Assembly (NCBI GenBank): GCA_963764695.1
Contig: CAVXTW010000014.1
Coordinates: 62,001 to 126,000 of the forward strand
Source of the DNA: DATFRY01 sp963764695
GTDB taxonomy: Bacteria > Myxococcota_A > Polyangia > Haliangiales > Haliangiaceae
DNA length: 64,000 nucleotides
Direction of reading: 5' to 3'
Each line of letters starts with the position of its first letter. Within the stretch, counting starts at the first letter, position 1. A program made the position numbers and the translations under genes. Of this stretch, positions 18,441-29,420 are shown piece by piece. Under the pieces are notes generated by a model. The model searched no databases. It saw nothing but the letters and a program-made list of their open reading frames with translations, and was not told where the DNA came from.

Positions 18441-19597
18441 ACACGACGGAAGCCGGGACGAAGGGTCGAGTACTGCTGGTGGATGATGATCCATCGGTCC
18501 TGCGCTCCATGGAGCGGCCTCTGACGAGGGCTGGCTACGAGGTCCAGACGGCGCCGGACGGACTCGTCGGGATCCAGAAGCTGAGGGAGAGCACGTTCGA
18601 AGCCGTCGTCAGCGACCTTTCGATGCCGGGCATGACCGGCACCGATCTCCTGCGGGCGGTACGAGAGGAGGATCTGGACATCTCCTTCCTGATCGCGACA
18701 GGTACCCCCGACGTCGCGACGGCGACACGCGCGATCGAGCACGGCGCGCTCAGGTACCTGATCAAGCCGCTCATGCCATCGGACCTCCTTCCGATCATCG
18801 AGTACGCCGTGCGGATCTGCCGCATGGCGCGCGTCAAGCGCGAGGCCTTGCTCCTCGTCGGCGATGCCGAGAAGTTCGTCGGCGACCGCGCCGGCCTCGA
18901 TATCCGCTTCTCGCGCGCGCTCGACGAGATCTGGATGGCCTATCAGCCGATCGTCTCGTGGTCGGAGAAGCGGGTCTACGCCTACGAGGCCCTCCTGCGC
19001 AGCCGCGCTCCGCTCGGAAACCCCGGCGTGATGCTGGCCGCGGCCGAGACCCTGGGCCGCCTGCACGAGCTCGGCCGCGGGATCCGCGGCGCCGTCGCCG
19101 GCTCGGCCGCCGACGTGGCCGAGGCCAGGCTGTTCGTGAACCTCCACACGCTCGATCTCAATGACGAGGCGCTGATGTCGGGCGACGAGCCTCTCTCGAC
19201 GTTCGCCCACAACGTCGTCCTCGAGATCACCGAGCGAGCATCCCTCGACCACATCAAGGCCCTCCCGGCGCGGCTGCAAAAGCTCAGAGACATGGGCTAC
19301 CAGATCGCCCTGGACGATCTCGGTGCCGGCTACGCGGGCCTGACCAGCCTGGCTCAGCTCCAGCCCGAGGTCGTCAAGCTGGACATGTCCCTGGTGCGCG
19401 ACATCGACAAGGACGACACCAAGCGAAAGCTGGTCGGCACCATGGTCAAGCTCTCCCGCGACATGGGCATGGCCGTCGTCGTCGAAGGCGTCGAGACCAT
19501 CGGCGAGCGAGACGCCCTCCTCACGCTCGGCTGCGACCTCTTCCAGGGCTATCTCTTCGCGAGACCCGAGCAGGCCTTCCCCTCCGTCGTCTGGTAG
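18437..19597 (+). CDS. Response regulator with EAL domain (c-di-GMP phosphodiesterase)
   Basis: 386 residues. Receiver (about 10-130): VDDDPS, VVSDLSMPG, ATGTP, IKPLMP. The EAL domain (about 150-385) retains the catalytic set: EALLR, an Asn in VNLHTLD, Glu in EITER, the Asp pair in DDLGAGYAGL, Lys in VKLDM, EGVET and FQGYLF. It should therefore hydrolyse c-di-GMP in response to phosphorylation. As the last gene of the coupled four-gene operon it is the only visible output module, so the pathway probably sets local c-di-GMP. Confidence 0.93.
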   Translation: MNTTEAGTKGRVLLVDDDPSVLRSMERPLTRAGYEVQTAPDGLVGIQKLRESTFEAVVSDLSMPGMTGTDLLRAVREEDLDISFLIATGTPDVATATRAIEHGALRYLIKPLMPSDLLPIIEYAVRICRMARVKREALLLVGDAEKFVGDRAGLDIRFSRALDEIWMAYQPIVSWSEKRVYAYEALLRSRAPLGNPGVMLAAAETLGRLHELGRGIRGAVAGSAADVAEARLFVNLHTLDLNDEALMSGDEPLSTFAHNVVLEITERASLDHIKALPARLQKLRDMGYQIALDDLGAGYAGLTSLAQLQPEVVKLDMSLVRDIDKDDTKRKLVGTMVKLSRDMGMAVVVEGVETIGERDALLTLGCDLFQGYLFARPEQAFPSVVW

Positions 19598-19669
19598 GCC
19601 CAGGGCCGAGGGACGACGCGCACCCCACCGGCCGGCGCGTCACGGCATGCTCGGCAAGTCGTCCGACGG

Positions 19670-21262
19670 CTACCGCCTTGCCTGCGCCTTCGCCGACCAG
19701 GCGCCGGGCGTGTAGCCCGGATCGATCTCGCTCATCTTCCCGCGCACGGCGCGCGCGAGCGGCTCGCGACCGACGGCGCGGGCGTGGCGCGCGATGCGCT
19801 CGAGGCGGAAGAGCCCCTCCCCCCACGCATCGAACCTGGGGTTGGCCGCCACGCGGCCCGCCAGCGCCATGGTGACCGCCTCGCCCTGCTGCTCTTGACC
19901 GTGGCTGTGCAGCAGGACCACCGCCTCGGCCGCCTCGACTACCGGGGCGGACAGCTGATCGACCAGGCGCAAGCTGGGGCCGCCCGCCTTCCGCGCGCTG
20001 GCCAGCTCGACGGCGGCTGCGGCCAGCGCGTCGCGCGCTTCCCCGGCGCGGTCGAGATCGATCAATGCCTCGGCCTCGAGCGCTCGCCCGACCGCCCGGG
20101 CGCCGGCGAACGGATGCCCGGCAAGCTTGCGCGCCGCCACGAGCGCGGGGCCCGGCTGGCCCCTGAGGAGCAGGAACTCCGGCCACGTGCCGCGGAAGGC
20201 GACGTAGCCCGGCACCCAAATCGGCGTGTCGAACATGCGGCGAAACGCGCGCTCTGCGTCGATCGGCCTGGCCAGCCGGAGATAGGTGTAGCCGAGCAGG
20301 ACCAGGTTGTGCGCGTGGTGCCAGTCCTCTCCCGGCTTCAGCTTCTCCACCCGCGCGTACTCGCGCTCGAGCGCGTCGGCCCGCTCGAACAGGGTCAGCG
20401 CATCCTCCCACTTGCCGAGCCGGGGCAGGATGTGGCCGAGCATGTGAAGCGCGTGCGGCACGCGCGCCGCCGCCTCGGAGTAGATCCTCGCGTGCCTCTC
20501 CGCCTCGCGATGCCGGCCGACGTTCTCGTACGCGTGTGTGAGGTAGTGATGCGCCGCGTGGTGCTGCGGTGCCCGGGCCAGGGCCGCCTCGTAGAACGCG
20601 ATCGCGCCGATGCCGCCCCCCTGGCCCCGCCCCCAGGGCCCGGACTCCTCGGCCTGGCCGCGCAGGATCCACAGCTCCGCGTCGTCCGGATCGGCGGCGA
20701 TCGCCTTCTCGATGGCCAGCTTGTAGGCCTGGTGGGCATCCGTCTGCTTCTCCGGCGGCGCGGCGAGTGCAGCGAGCTGCATGACGCGCAGCTCGGCCAG
20801 CCGCTTCTCCGTCTCGCCCAGCCTGCCACCCCGGGCGGCCAGCGCGGCGGCCTTGCTGGCCGCCTCGGCCGCCTGCCGGCCATAGAGCATGCCGGACTCG
20901 GTGCGCGAGAGCCCGACCCAGGCCATGGCGAACTCCGGGTCGAGACGGAGCGCCTGGTGGAACGAGCGCGCGGCCTCGATCCAGACGTAGCCGTGCAGAT
21001 ACGCCATGCCCTGCTCGTAGTAGGTGAAGGCCTCTGGCGACGAGGTGGTCGCCCTCTGCCGCACCCATCCGATGTCACGCGCGAGCGCGGGCGGCCGCGC
21101 CAGCAGCGCGCGATCGACGGTCGGCGTGCTCGGTCCCGCGCAGGCCGCGTGCGTCTCGATCGCTGCCGGAGGAGGCGCGGTGGACGGCTGCGCCTCCATC
21201 GCGCGCGTCGATTGACAGGCCCACAGCGATCCGACCATGCAGGCGACCACTTTCCGTTCCAT
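19670..21262 (-). CDS. TPR-repeat lipoprotein
   Basis: 530 residues from ATG 21262, chosen because AGGGA stands at proper distance and the signal peptide begins there (lipobox SLWAC, Cys about 16); a longer frame from 21361 would run through the repeat promoter. Helical repeats cover most of the protein (YYEQGMAYLHGYVWIEAARS, FHQALRLDPEFAMAW, FYEAALARAPQHHAAHH and others), as in TPR proteins. It is probably an envelope-anchored scaffold. The upstream region is copy 1 of the three-copy promoter repeat. It converges on the REC-EAL gene with 72 nt between stops. Confidence 0.82.
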   Translation of the reverse strand: MERKVVACMVGSLWACQSTRAMEAQPSTAPPPAAIETHAACAGPSTPTVDRALLARPPALARDIGWVRQRATTSSPEAFTYYEQGMAYLHGYVWIEAARSFHQALRLDPEFAMAWVGLSRTESGMLYGRQAAEAASKAAALAARGGRLGETEKRLAELRVMQLAALAAPPEKQTDAHQAYKLAIEKAIAADPDDAELWILRGQAEESGPWGRGQGGGIGAIAFYEAALARAPQHHAAHHYLTHAYENVGRHREAERHARIYSEAAARVPHALHMLGHILPRLGKWEDALTLFERADALEREYARVEKLKPGEDWHHAHNLVLLGYTYLRLARPIDAERAFRRMFDTPIWVPGYVAFRGTWPEFLLLRGQPGPALVAARKLAGHPFAGARAVGRALEAEALIDLDRAGEARDALAAAAVELASARKAGGPSLRLVDQLSAPVVEAAEAVVLLHSHGQEQQGEAVTMALAGRVAANPRFDAWGEGLFRLERIARHARAVGREPLARAVRGKMSEIDPGYTPGAWSAKAQARR

Positions 21263-21407
21263 GATTCCCTCGTTGAGCTCCACGCCCGATCGCCACGGTG
21301 CGGATGCCCGGATCTCGCGCGACCGCTCCCCCTCTGCGATCACGTTCCCCCTGGGCCGCAATCGCGGCGCAGTGAGAGTGTTTGTTAGCGCTGCCGTCCA
21401 GTGGCGG

Positions 21408-22870
<1,463 letters not shown>

Positions 22871-24057
22871 GTCCTGCCGCCCTATCCGCCCGAGGGCTTC
22901 TTGCAGGCCCGCGCGGTGGACGAGCGAACGGTGTCAATCGGGCTCGCGCGGCCACAGGCCTCGTTTCCGGTGTACATGGGATGGGTGCATGTCGGCCGTG
23001 CCGACCAGATGCCACGCGGTCCGGAGCCGTGGCGACTGCCACTGACAGAGGCGGATGCGTCGGGTCCATTCCGCGTCGTCGCGGCTCGCGAGGGAGAGCT
23101 GGTGCTGGCTGCCAATCCCCATGCTCGGCCAAAGCCGCGACTCGCGGGCGTCGTCCTCCGCTCCGGAAACAACTGGGACGCGGTCGGTCAGCTGCTCGAT
23201 GGATCCGCCGACATGATCTGGGAGATGCCCGAGAATCTCAGCATCACGTACCTCGACGGCGTGGCCCATCTGCAACCGATTGCCGAGGAGGACTTCGTCG
23301 CGGGCCTGCTCTACAACTGCGCGGACGGACGCCTGGCCGACCGGCGGGTGCGCCAGGCGCTCAACCTCGCCGTTGACAGGCGCGCGTTCATCGAGCGCAA
23401 CTTGCGCGGCGCCGGCACTTCTGCCGGAGGTTACGTGGGCGAGGGGCGGTACGCGCCCGTCGAGGCCGCGCGATTGCTCGAGGACGCGGGCTGGACTCTC
23501 AATCGCGGGGTCCGTGTGCGCGGCGAGCAGCGACTCGATTTCGAGGTGCTGGTGCCCAGCCCGCCCCCTGCCGGTATCGTCCCGCTGCCCGCCAAGCTGC
23601 AGGGCCAGCTCGCAGAGGTCGGCGTCCGTCTGCGCGGCCGGGTCGTGGACCACGCCGAGATGAAGCGACGTGGCATCGACGGTCGCTTCGAGATGATCGC
23701 CTATTGGCACCTCGGCGGGCTCATCGTGCTGGACCACTATCGCGAGCCGGGCAAAGGGTTCTTCCGCCGGGGTGACTATGGCCGCTGTGTCAACGCCGCG
23801 ATGTCGACCGCCATGCAGGAAGCGGACGCCGCCACCGACGAGGACACGCGAACTGCCGCGGCGCTCCGATTTCATCGCGCGGCGTCCGACGCCTTCCCCA
23901 TGCTGTTCGTGTACCGGCCGGCCGCGCGCACATTCATGCACCGACGTTTCATGAAAGCACCGGAAGGCGACACCCCCTACGGCTCCAGCCACCTCATCGC
24001 GGTTCCTCTCGACCGGCGGCTTCCTCGCGACGACCTCGACTTCTGGTTGCCGTGATC

Positions 24058-25815
24058 TCACGCGGCGGCGGGCGCGAGGATCGGCAGGACGAGGACGAAC
24101 TCGGTGCCGCCCTCGGGCAGGCGGCCCACCTCCAGCGTGCCTCCGTGGGCCTCGACCACGCGCTGGACGACGTAGAGGCCGAGCCCGAGCCCCTTGTCCG
24201 CGTCGGAGGTGCAGAAGGGCCTGAACATGTCGGCCTGGAGCTCGGGCGCGATGCCCGGGCCGGTATCGCGCACCCGGATCTCCAGCTCGCCGGACGAGAG
24301 CGCCGCGATCGCCAGCGTCACCCGGCCTCCGGGTGGAGTGGCATCGAGCGCATTGGACACCAGGTTCTCGATGGCCCGTGAGAGGAGCATGCCGTCCGCC
24401 ATCACGAGGACCGGCCCGTCGGGCGCGTGGCCCTCGAGGGTCACGGCCTTTTCCCTGGCGCGGGCGTCGAAGCCGTCGAGCGCTTCCAGGAGTGCGCCGG
24501 CGCGGAACTCGGCGTCTCGTCGCCTGCCCGCGCGGCCCAGATCGCGGAGCTGGTCGACCATCGCCATCAACCTGGGCACGGCGCGTCTGGCTGCGTCGGC
24601 CAGCAGTCGATCGACCTCCGCGCCTTCCACGCCGCGAGAGCGCAGCATCATCGCGTGCAGGTCGCCCACCGGGTGCTTGAGATCGTGCGCCAGGCCGGCG
24701 GCCACCATCCCGAAGGCGTGTGCGCGCTCGCTGCGCGCAAGGTCGTCGTAGGCCCGCCCGAGCGCCGCCGCCATGTCGTTCAGCGTGGCGCCGAATGTCT
24801 CCAGCTCGTCTCCCGTGGCGAGCGCGACGCGATGGTCGAAGCGACGCCGCGCGAAGGCCTCGGCCGCTTCCTCGAGCAGCCGGAGCGGCACGAGCAGCGC
24901 GCGGCGAGTCAGCCGGGCGCCGATGACCAGCGCCAGCGCCACGGCCGCAAGCGTGAGCCCCGCGAGCACCCAGGCGAGCCGCCGCGTCGTCTCGAAGGTC
25001 TCCCATGCCTCCTGCTCCAGCATCAGCGTCCATGAAAGACGCGGGATCGGCACGACCACCGACACCACGTGCGCGCCCAGCGACCCGGGGCCCTCGACGA
25101 TGCCGCCCTGCGCTGCGGCCGCCCGCGCCAGCGACACGAGCTCTGTCATGCGCTCGTTGCGGGCGATGAGACCCTTGGCGCGCTGGTCGCCGTGGGCGAC
25201 CAGCCGGCCGTCCTCGTCGAGCACCAGCGCGTGGCCGGTCTGGCCGACGTGGATCTCGTCGACCACTTCCCAGATGGCCACCAGATCGAGCTCGGCCACC
25301 AGGGCCCCCACCACGTTCCCCATGGTGCGCACCGGCACGGCGACGCGCACGATGGGGGCAAAAGCGTTGTCGATGTGGATCGTGCCCACGTACTGGCGGC
25401 CCGCGAGCGCGCCGGACACCGCGGGATCCCCGGGAGCGAGCCGGGGCGCGAGGTCCTCGGTGGAGCAGACCAGCGCGCCGGCGCGGTCGACGTAGGTCAG
25501 CTTGGCAAAGGCGCGCACGCGATCGCGGGAGGCCAGGATCAGCTGCTCCTGCTGGGCTGGCGAGAGCTTCGCTCGCCCCAGTGTGTCGGCCGCGGCTTCC
25601 AGCGCCTCGAAGGCCCCGTCGAAGTGCAGCGCGATGGCCTGGGCCGCGGGCTGCGCGATGTTCACGTTCGCATCACGAGTGATCTGGTTTGCTACCGTTC
25701 TCGCCGAGGTGATCGCCGCGGCCCCGAAGGTGGCGAGCGGGACCACGGCGGCGAACAGCAGCAGCAGCGCGAGCTTGCGCCTGATCCCCCGGGAGATGAG
25801 CCATCGCGGCCGCAT
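24058..25815 (-). CDS. Membrane sensor histidine kinase with Cache-type sensor and HAMP
   Basis: 585 residues. TM1 (about 14-36), a long periplasmic region (about 40-290) with dCache-like features (YVDRAGALVCST, VVGALVAELDL, GHALVLDEDGRLVAHG), TM2 (about 295-315), HAMP, a HisKA-like helix with GMVAAGLAHDLKHPVGD as phospho-acceptor region, and HATPase (ENLVSNALDATPPGG, DTGPGI, GLGLGLYVVQ). The damaged sigma-54 response regulator downstream on the same strand is its likely former partner, with the truncated binding-protein gene between them in opposite orientation. The ligand is unknown. Confidence 0.88.
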   Translation of the reverse strand: MRPRWLISRGIRRKLALLLLFAAVVPLATFGAAAITSARTVANQITRDANVNIAQPAAQAIALHFDGAFEALEAAADTLGRAKLSPAQQEQLILASRDRVRAFAKLTYVDRAGALVCSTEDLAPRLAPGDPAVSGALAGRQYVGTIHIDNAFAPIVRVAVPVRTMGNVVGALVAELDLVAIWEVVDEIHVGQTGHALVLDEDGRLVAHGDQRAKGLIARNERMTELVSLARAAAAQGGIVEGPGSLGAHVVSVVVPIPRLSWTLMLEQEAWETFETTRRLAWVLAGLTLAAVALALVIGARLTRRALLVPLRLLEEAAEAFARRRFDHRVALATGDELETFGATLNDMAAALGRAYDDLARSERAHAFGMVAAGLAHDLKHPVGDLHAMMLRSRGVEGAEVDRLLADAARRAVPRLMAMVDQLRDLGRAGRRRDAEFRAGALLEALDGFDARAREKAVTLEGHAPDGPVLVMADGMLLSRAIENLVSNALDATPPGGRVTLAIAALSSGELEIRVRDTGPGIAPELQADMFRPFCTSDADKGLGLGLYVVQRVVEAHGGTLEVGRLPEGGTEFVLVLPILAPAAA

Positions 25816-25863
25816 CCACCGAGGAGACTACCACCGCGTGCAGGGATGGGCTCAGCGCATCGA

Positions 25864-27216
25864 TCAATGGACCCGCCGGGCGACGTTCGCCAGGATCCAG
25901 TCGGCGACGGCGTGGCCCTCCGCGACGCTGGCGTCGTTGGAGCTGCGGTAGTGCATGCCGCCGAAGATGCGCGCGTCCGAGCCGTCGCGCTCCACTGCCG
26001 AGATGGAGCTGTAGTTGCGCGGCAAGAGTCCCGGCGGGGTCGGCAGGGTCGAGTTGTACTGCGGGTGCACCTCGAAGGTCGCCTGGGCGTCGCCGAACAC
26101 GCTCTTGAGGATCCCGGCGCCGGCGCCGTGCGAGCTCGGGTGCGAGGCGGGGTACTCGGGATGGTTCGGCGTGGTGATGAGCGGCGACCAGGTCGGATCA
26201 GGGACGGTGTTCGGGTTGCCGTCGGTGTCGCCGAGGCGGATGGCAGTGACGGGCCGCCAGGTGACTGCCGTCGGGTCGGCCGCGAGTGCCCGCTTGGCGC
26301 TGAAGGTGGTGACGGCGCTGTCCCACAGGGCGATGTTCAGGAGAGCGAAGAGGCGAACGTTCTGGGACCGCGTGGTGTGTCGCGCGCGAGCGACCTGCTG
26401 CAACACTTCGCACCAGTCGATGGTGGCGTACCCGTTGTAGAAGAAGGCGAGCTCGGTCTGATCCTGGGTGCGACCGGACCCGGTCCTGACGCCCATCAGC
26501 CTGACTTCGTTGTAATCGGATTCCCAGTCGGCGCTGTCCAGGCCGCGGGGCCTGGCGGGCCGGAACTGCAGTGGGTCCGAGATCGCGAAGGGTGTGGTGA
26601 AGGCCACGCTCTGGCTCGCCATGCTGGCGGGCGGGTCGGCCGTCGACCGCCACTGGCCGACCGCGGTGTCGCCCGTGAACGGGGAGACCGGGACGTCGAA
26701 GCCGTCGGTCGAGCGCCACGCGAGGATGTCCCGGGCCACCTTGTCGCCCCACGCCAGCCCCAGGTCCAGCGAGTTGTCGTGCGAGCAGTCCTCGTCGTCG
26801 TCGGACAGCTGCGCGATCGACTGCGCGCGTTGCGCGTCGAACTTGTCCTTCTGCGCCGGGTAGAGCGTCACGAGGGTGCGGTAGGCGGCCCCGACGACCG
26901 CCGCGCGACGAGACGCGCCCCGCGGAGCTCGCTCTTGCTCGTGGATGGATGCGTAGCGCCGCTCGACGCCGTTATGGGCGTCGAACATCGCTGTGTGCAC
27001 GATCGCGCCGGCCCGGATCGACGGCGGATTGCCCAGCGTGGAGCTGATGATTGCGTCGAGCAGGACCTCGTTCCACACAAGAGTCTCGTCGACGCGTCCC
27101 TCGATGGCCTGCTCGGTCTGCTCGATCTGGCTGCTGGAGCCGTTGCCCAGACTACAGGCGGGCATGAGCAGGCAACTGACCATGAGCGGCGCAAGAATCG
27201 TTCGTGTGGCATCCAT
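25864..27216 (-). CDS. Vanadium-dependent haloperoxidase / PAP2-family lipoprotein
   Basis: 450 residues from ATG 27216, chosen for the AGGGGGA Shine-Dalgarno and the lipobox LMPAC (Cys about 21). The C-terminal half carries the vanadate/phosphate-site motifs of this superfamily: WRPVTAIR (about 318), NHPEYPASHPSSHGAGAG (about 350; Ser-His of motif 2) and RIFGGMHYRSS (about 420; Arg and His of motif 3). The N-terminal half is helical, as in bacterial vanadium chloroperoxidase-like proteins. The product could be a haloperoxidase or an acid phosphatase; sequence alone does not decide. It is an exported outlier beside a divergent GST-like gene. Confidence 0.82.
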   Translation of the reverse strand: MDATRTILAPLMVSCLLMPACSLGNGSSSQIEQTEQAIEGRVDETLVWNEVLLDAIISSTLGNPPSIRAGAIVHTAMFDAHNGVERRYASIHEQERAPRGASRRAAVVGAAYRTLVTLYPAQKDKFDAQRAQSIAQLSDDDEDCSHDNSLDLGLAWGDKVARDILAWRSTDGFDVPVSPFTGDTAVGQWRSTADPPASMASQSVAFTTPFAISDPLQFRPARPRGLDSADWESDYNEVRLMGVRTGSGRTQDQTELAFFYNGYATIDWCEVLQQVARARHTTRSQNVRLFALLNIALWDSAVTTFSAKRALAADPTAVTWRPVTAIRLGDTDGNPNTVPDPTWSPLITTPNHPEYPASHPSSHGAGAGILKSVFGDAQATFEVHPQYNSTLPTPPGLLPRNYSSISAVERDGSDARIFGGMHYRSSNDASVAEGHAVADWILANVARRVH

Positions 27217-27447
27217 CGCTTTCCCCCTTGGCTCGTACGTCGTGTCGTCGAGTGCCCATCGCAACCGGAATGCCAGTCGGTTCGGCCCCGTTTTCCTGGG
27301 GGAATCGGCCGGCGGACCGGCGCAGGTGGCAAGCGCGCGACCTGGCGCGCGGGCCGAGGTCGCGGCCTTGCGAGCGGTGCGCTCTGCCGGCGGCGGAGGT
27401 CGCACCGCTGCAACGTCGGGCTCACCGCTGCTCACCACCCGCCCGGG

Positions 27448-27459
27448 TATGCTGGGCGC
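27448..27459 (+). promoter_or_regulatory. Leaderless promoter -10 element
   Basis: TATGCT (27448-27453) followed by 6 nt and ATG 27460, the same geometry as at 13212 and 55629. Confidence 0.45.
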
Positions 27460-28224
27460 ATGACCATCGAGTACGTCGATCTCGAGACGGCGAAGGCCGC
27501 GAGCGGCACGCGCATCGTCGTCACCTCCCTCGTGCCGAGCCCGTGGTCGGAGGCGCTGAAGGGCCTGCTCGCGATCGCGGGGCTGCCGGCGCTCGGCGTG
27601 CGCCGCGCGCGCGATAACCAGCAGGCGATCGACGCGTGGACGGGCATCGACAACGTGCCCGCCGTGATCCACCAGCACGAGCCGGTGCGCTCGAGCTGGG
27701 CCGCGATCGTCGGCCTCGTGCACCGCCTGGCGCCGGATCGCGGCGTCTTGCCCGCGGACCTCGCGGCGCGCGCCGAGGCCATGGGGACCCTCGAGATGAT
27801 CGCCGGGGAAGGCGGCCTCGGCTGGAATGGGCGACTCGCGATGATCGATGCGAGCCTGACGAGCGGGGGAGCGGCAGGGTTTCCGCTGCCGATCGGACAG
27901 TTCCTCGCGCGGCGCTACGGCTACTCGCCGGAAGCGATGGCGGACGCTCGCGAGCGCGCGCCGGCGCAGATCGGCCACCTCGCCGACAGGCTGCGCGGCG
28001 ACTACTTCGGCGGCGCCGCGCCGGACGCGATCGACATCTACTGCGCGACGTTCCTGACGCCGATCCTCGCCACGCTCGAGACCGAGTGCCCGAGCATGTC
28101 GCCGACGCTGCGCGCCGCGTTCGAGTCCGCGGGCACCGCGTTCGGCGCGAGCGTGCCGGCGTCGCTTACCGCGCACCGCGAGCGCATGTTCACGCGCCAT
28201 CTGGCGCGGCCGATCGTCCTGTAG
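27460..28224 (+). CDS. Glutathione S-transferase-like protein
   Basis: 254 residues from ATG 27460 with a leaderless-type promoter. The N-terminal part resembles a thioredoxin-like GST domain (VVTSLVPSPWSEALKGLLAI, NVPAVIHQHEPVRSSWAAIV, where the Val-Pro and Ser positions fit the glutathione site). The C-terminal helical domain follows, with DAIDIYCATFLTPI as the conserved Asp-containing helix. It is divergent from the haloperoxidase-like gene. A detoxification role is inferred and the substrate is unknown. Confidence 0.7.
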   Translation: MTIEYVDLETAKAASGTRIVVTSLVPSPWSEALKGLLAIAGLPALGVRRARDNQQAIDAWTGIDNVPAVIHQHEPVRSSWAAIVGLVHRLAPDRGVLPADLAARAEAMGTLEMIAGEGGLGWNGRLAMIDASLTSGGAAGFPLPIGQFLARRYGYSPEAMADARERAPAQIGHLADRLRGDYFGGAAPDAIDIYCATFLTPILATLETECPSMSPTLRAAFESAGTAFGASVPASLTAHRERMFTRHLARPIVL

Positions 28225-28278
28225 TCTGCGTCACGGAATAATCTGTTGAAATAATTCATAGAAAAAAATCTTTTGCCG

Positions 28279-28295
28279 GTCGAAATGAGTTCGAC
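28279..28295 (+). promoter_or_regulatory. Perfect inverted repeat, likely operator
   Basis: GTCGAA-ATGAG-TTCGAC lies 14 nt before the start of the winged-helix regulator gene, within the most AT-rich stretch of the neighbourhood (28236-28275). The position suggests autoregulation. Confidence 0.55.
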
Positions 28296-28309
28296 TGTAT
28301 GAGGTCGGG

Positions 28310-28867
28310 ATGCAGACGTTCTTCATCCGCGACCTCGAGACCGCTCGGGTCGCGCTCCGGCCGCCTCGCCCGGCGGTGATCGAGCGGCTCCGCCAGCCGA
28401 TGACCGTTGCCGAGCTGGCCGCCTCCCTCGGCGAGCCGGCCAGCCGGCTCTACTACCACGTGAACGAGCTCGAGCGCGTCGGCCTCATCGAGGTGGTCGA
28501 CGTGCGCGACCGCGGCAACCTGCGCGAGAAGGTCTACCGGGTCATCGCGCCATCGATCCGGGTTGACCCCGCGGTGTTCCAGACCGGCGGAGACGGCGCC
28601 GACCTCCTGCACGAGACCGTCCTCACCATCCTGGCCGCGGCCGGCGACGCGTTCCGCCGCGCCGCGCGAGCCGACCAGGTAAGCGCCGCGACGGCCGCGG
28701 CGATGGTGCACTCCCACGACGAGCTCCGCCTCGCCCCGGACGACGCCGCGGAGCTCGCCACGCGCATGCGCGACCTGGTCGAGGAGTTCCGCGCGCGATG
28801 CCGCGCCGAGCTGCCGGTCAGCGCGCAGCTGACCGCGCTGGTCGTGCCGATCGAGCCGGCGCCATGA
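28310..28867 (+). CDS. Winged-helix (ArsR-like) transcriptional regulator
   Basis: 185 residues. The N-terminal about 80 residues form a winged helix: PRPAVIERLRQPMTVAELAA, a recognition helix in ASRLYYHVNELERVGLIEV and a wing ending in EKVYRVIA. The rest is helical, probably for dimerization or ligand binding. Its stop overlaps the next start (ATGA), coupling it to a small lipoprotein, and a perfect dyad lies just upstream. It is likely a local repressor of this pair. The inducer is unknown. Confidence 0.85.
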   Translation: MQTFFIRDLETARVALRPPRPAVIERLRQPMTVAELAASLGEPASRLYYHVNELERVGLIEVVDVRDRGNLREKVYRVIAPSIRVDPAVFQTGGDGADLLHETVLTILAAAGDAFRRAARADQVSAATAAAMVHSHDELRLAPDDAAELATRMRDLVEEFRARCRAELPVSAQLTALVVPIEPAP

Positions 28868-29388
28868 GGGCGGCACTCGTCGCCCTCGCCCTGGTCGCCT
28901 GCGCCGGCCCGACCGCGCCGCGCAACCGCGCCGGGATCGTCGCCTCGCCCTTCGCGGCCGGCGCCGAGGCCGAGCGCTTCCTCGACGGCGACGCCGACCA
29001 CGGCGACTGGTCGGCCGGCCTCACCCTCGGACTGGTGTGGGAGGGCGTGGACGCCCTCCTCGAGCGCCCGCGCGAGCGCGACGCCGCAATCGTGGCCCTG
29101 AATCCGTTCGTCAGGTGGCATGCCTACCGACCGACCGACTGGCTCACCCTGGCCCTGGACGGCAAGCTCTCCTTTGTCTGGTTCCTGCCCGAGAACGACC
29201 TGTCCCGCGCGCGCTTCGCGCTGGCGATCGAGGCGCACGCCTCGGCCGCGGCCGACGATCGCTGGGTGTACGGCCTGGTCGGCGCGGGCGTGAAGCAGTT
29301 CCTGTTCCGCACCGACGTCGCCGGGACTCGCTTCCCCGCCGGCCTCACCATGCCGGCAGGCGAGCTCAGCCTCGGCCTCCGCTGGTGA
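28864..29388 (+). CDS. Small lipoprotein of unknown function
   Basis: 174 residues with a short signal and lipobox ALVAC (Cys about 13). The mature part has alternating strands (WSAGLTLGLVW, WLTLALDGKLSFVWFLP, WVYGLVGAGVKQFLF, GELSLGLRW) reminiscent of a small beta-barrel or lipocalin-like fold. No family is recognised. It is translationally coupled to the upstream regulator, which suggests conditional expression. Confidence 0.65.
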   Translation: MRAALVALALVACAGPTAPRNRAGIVASPFAAGAEAERFLDGDADHGDWSAGLTLGLVWEGVDALLERPRERDAAIVALNPFVRWHAYRPTDWLTLALDGKLSFVWFLPENDLSRARFALAIEAHASAAADDRWVYGLVGAGVKQFLFRTDVAGTRFPAGLTMPAGELSLGLRW

Positions 29389-29411
29389 TCCGCGCCGCGA
29401 TGTAACGGATC
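29387..29411 (+). terminator. Weak hairpin after the regulator/lipoprotein pair
   Basis: GATCCG (29387-29392) can pair with CGGATC (29406-29411) across a 13-nt loop, between convergent genes. No T-tract follows, so termination is uncertain. Confidence 0.3.
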
Positions 29412-29420
29412 GCTCGTGCG

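Noticed and set aside
25069..27459. Long upstream extension of the GST-like frame on the plus strand
   Set aside because: Runs antisense to the sensor kinase and the haloperoxidase-like gene; protein character begins only at ATG 27460.
27217..28200. N-terminal extension of the haloperoxidase frame
   Set aside because: Antisense to the GST-like gene; Shine-Dalgarno and lipoprotein signal place the start at 27216.
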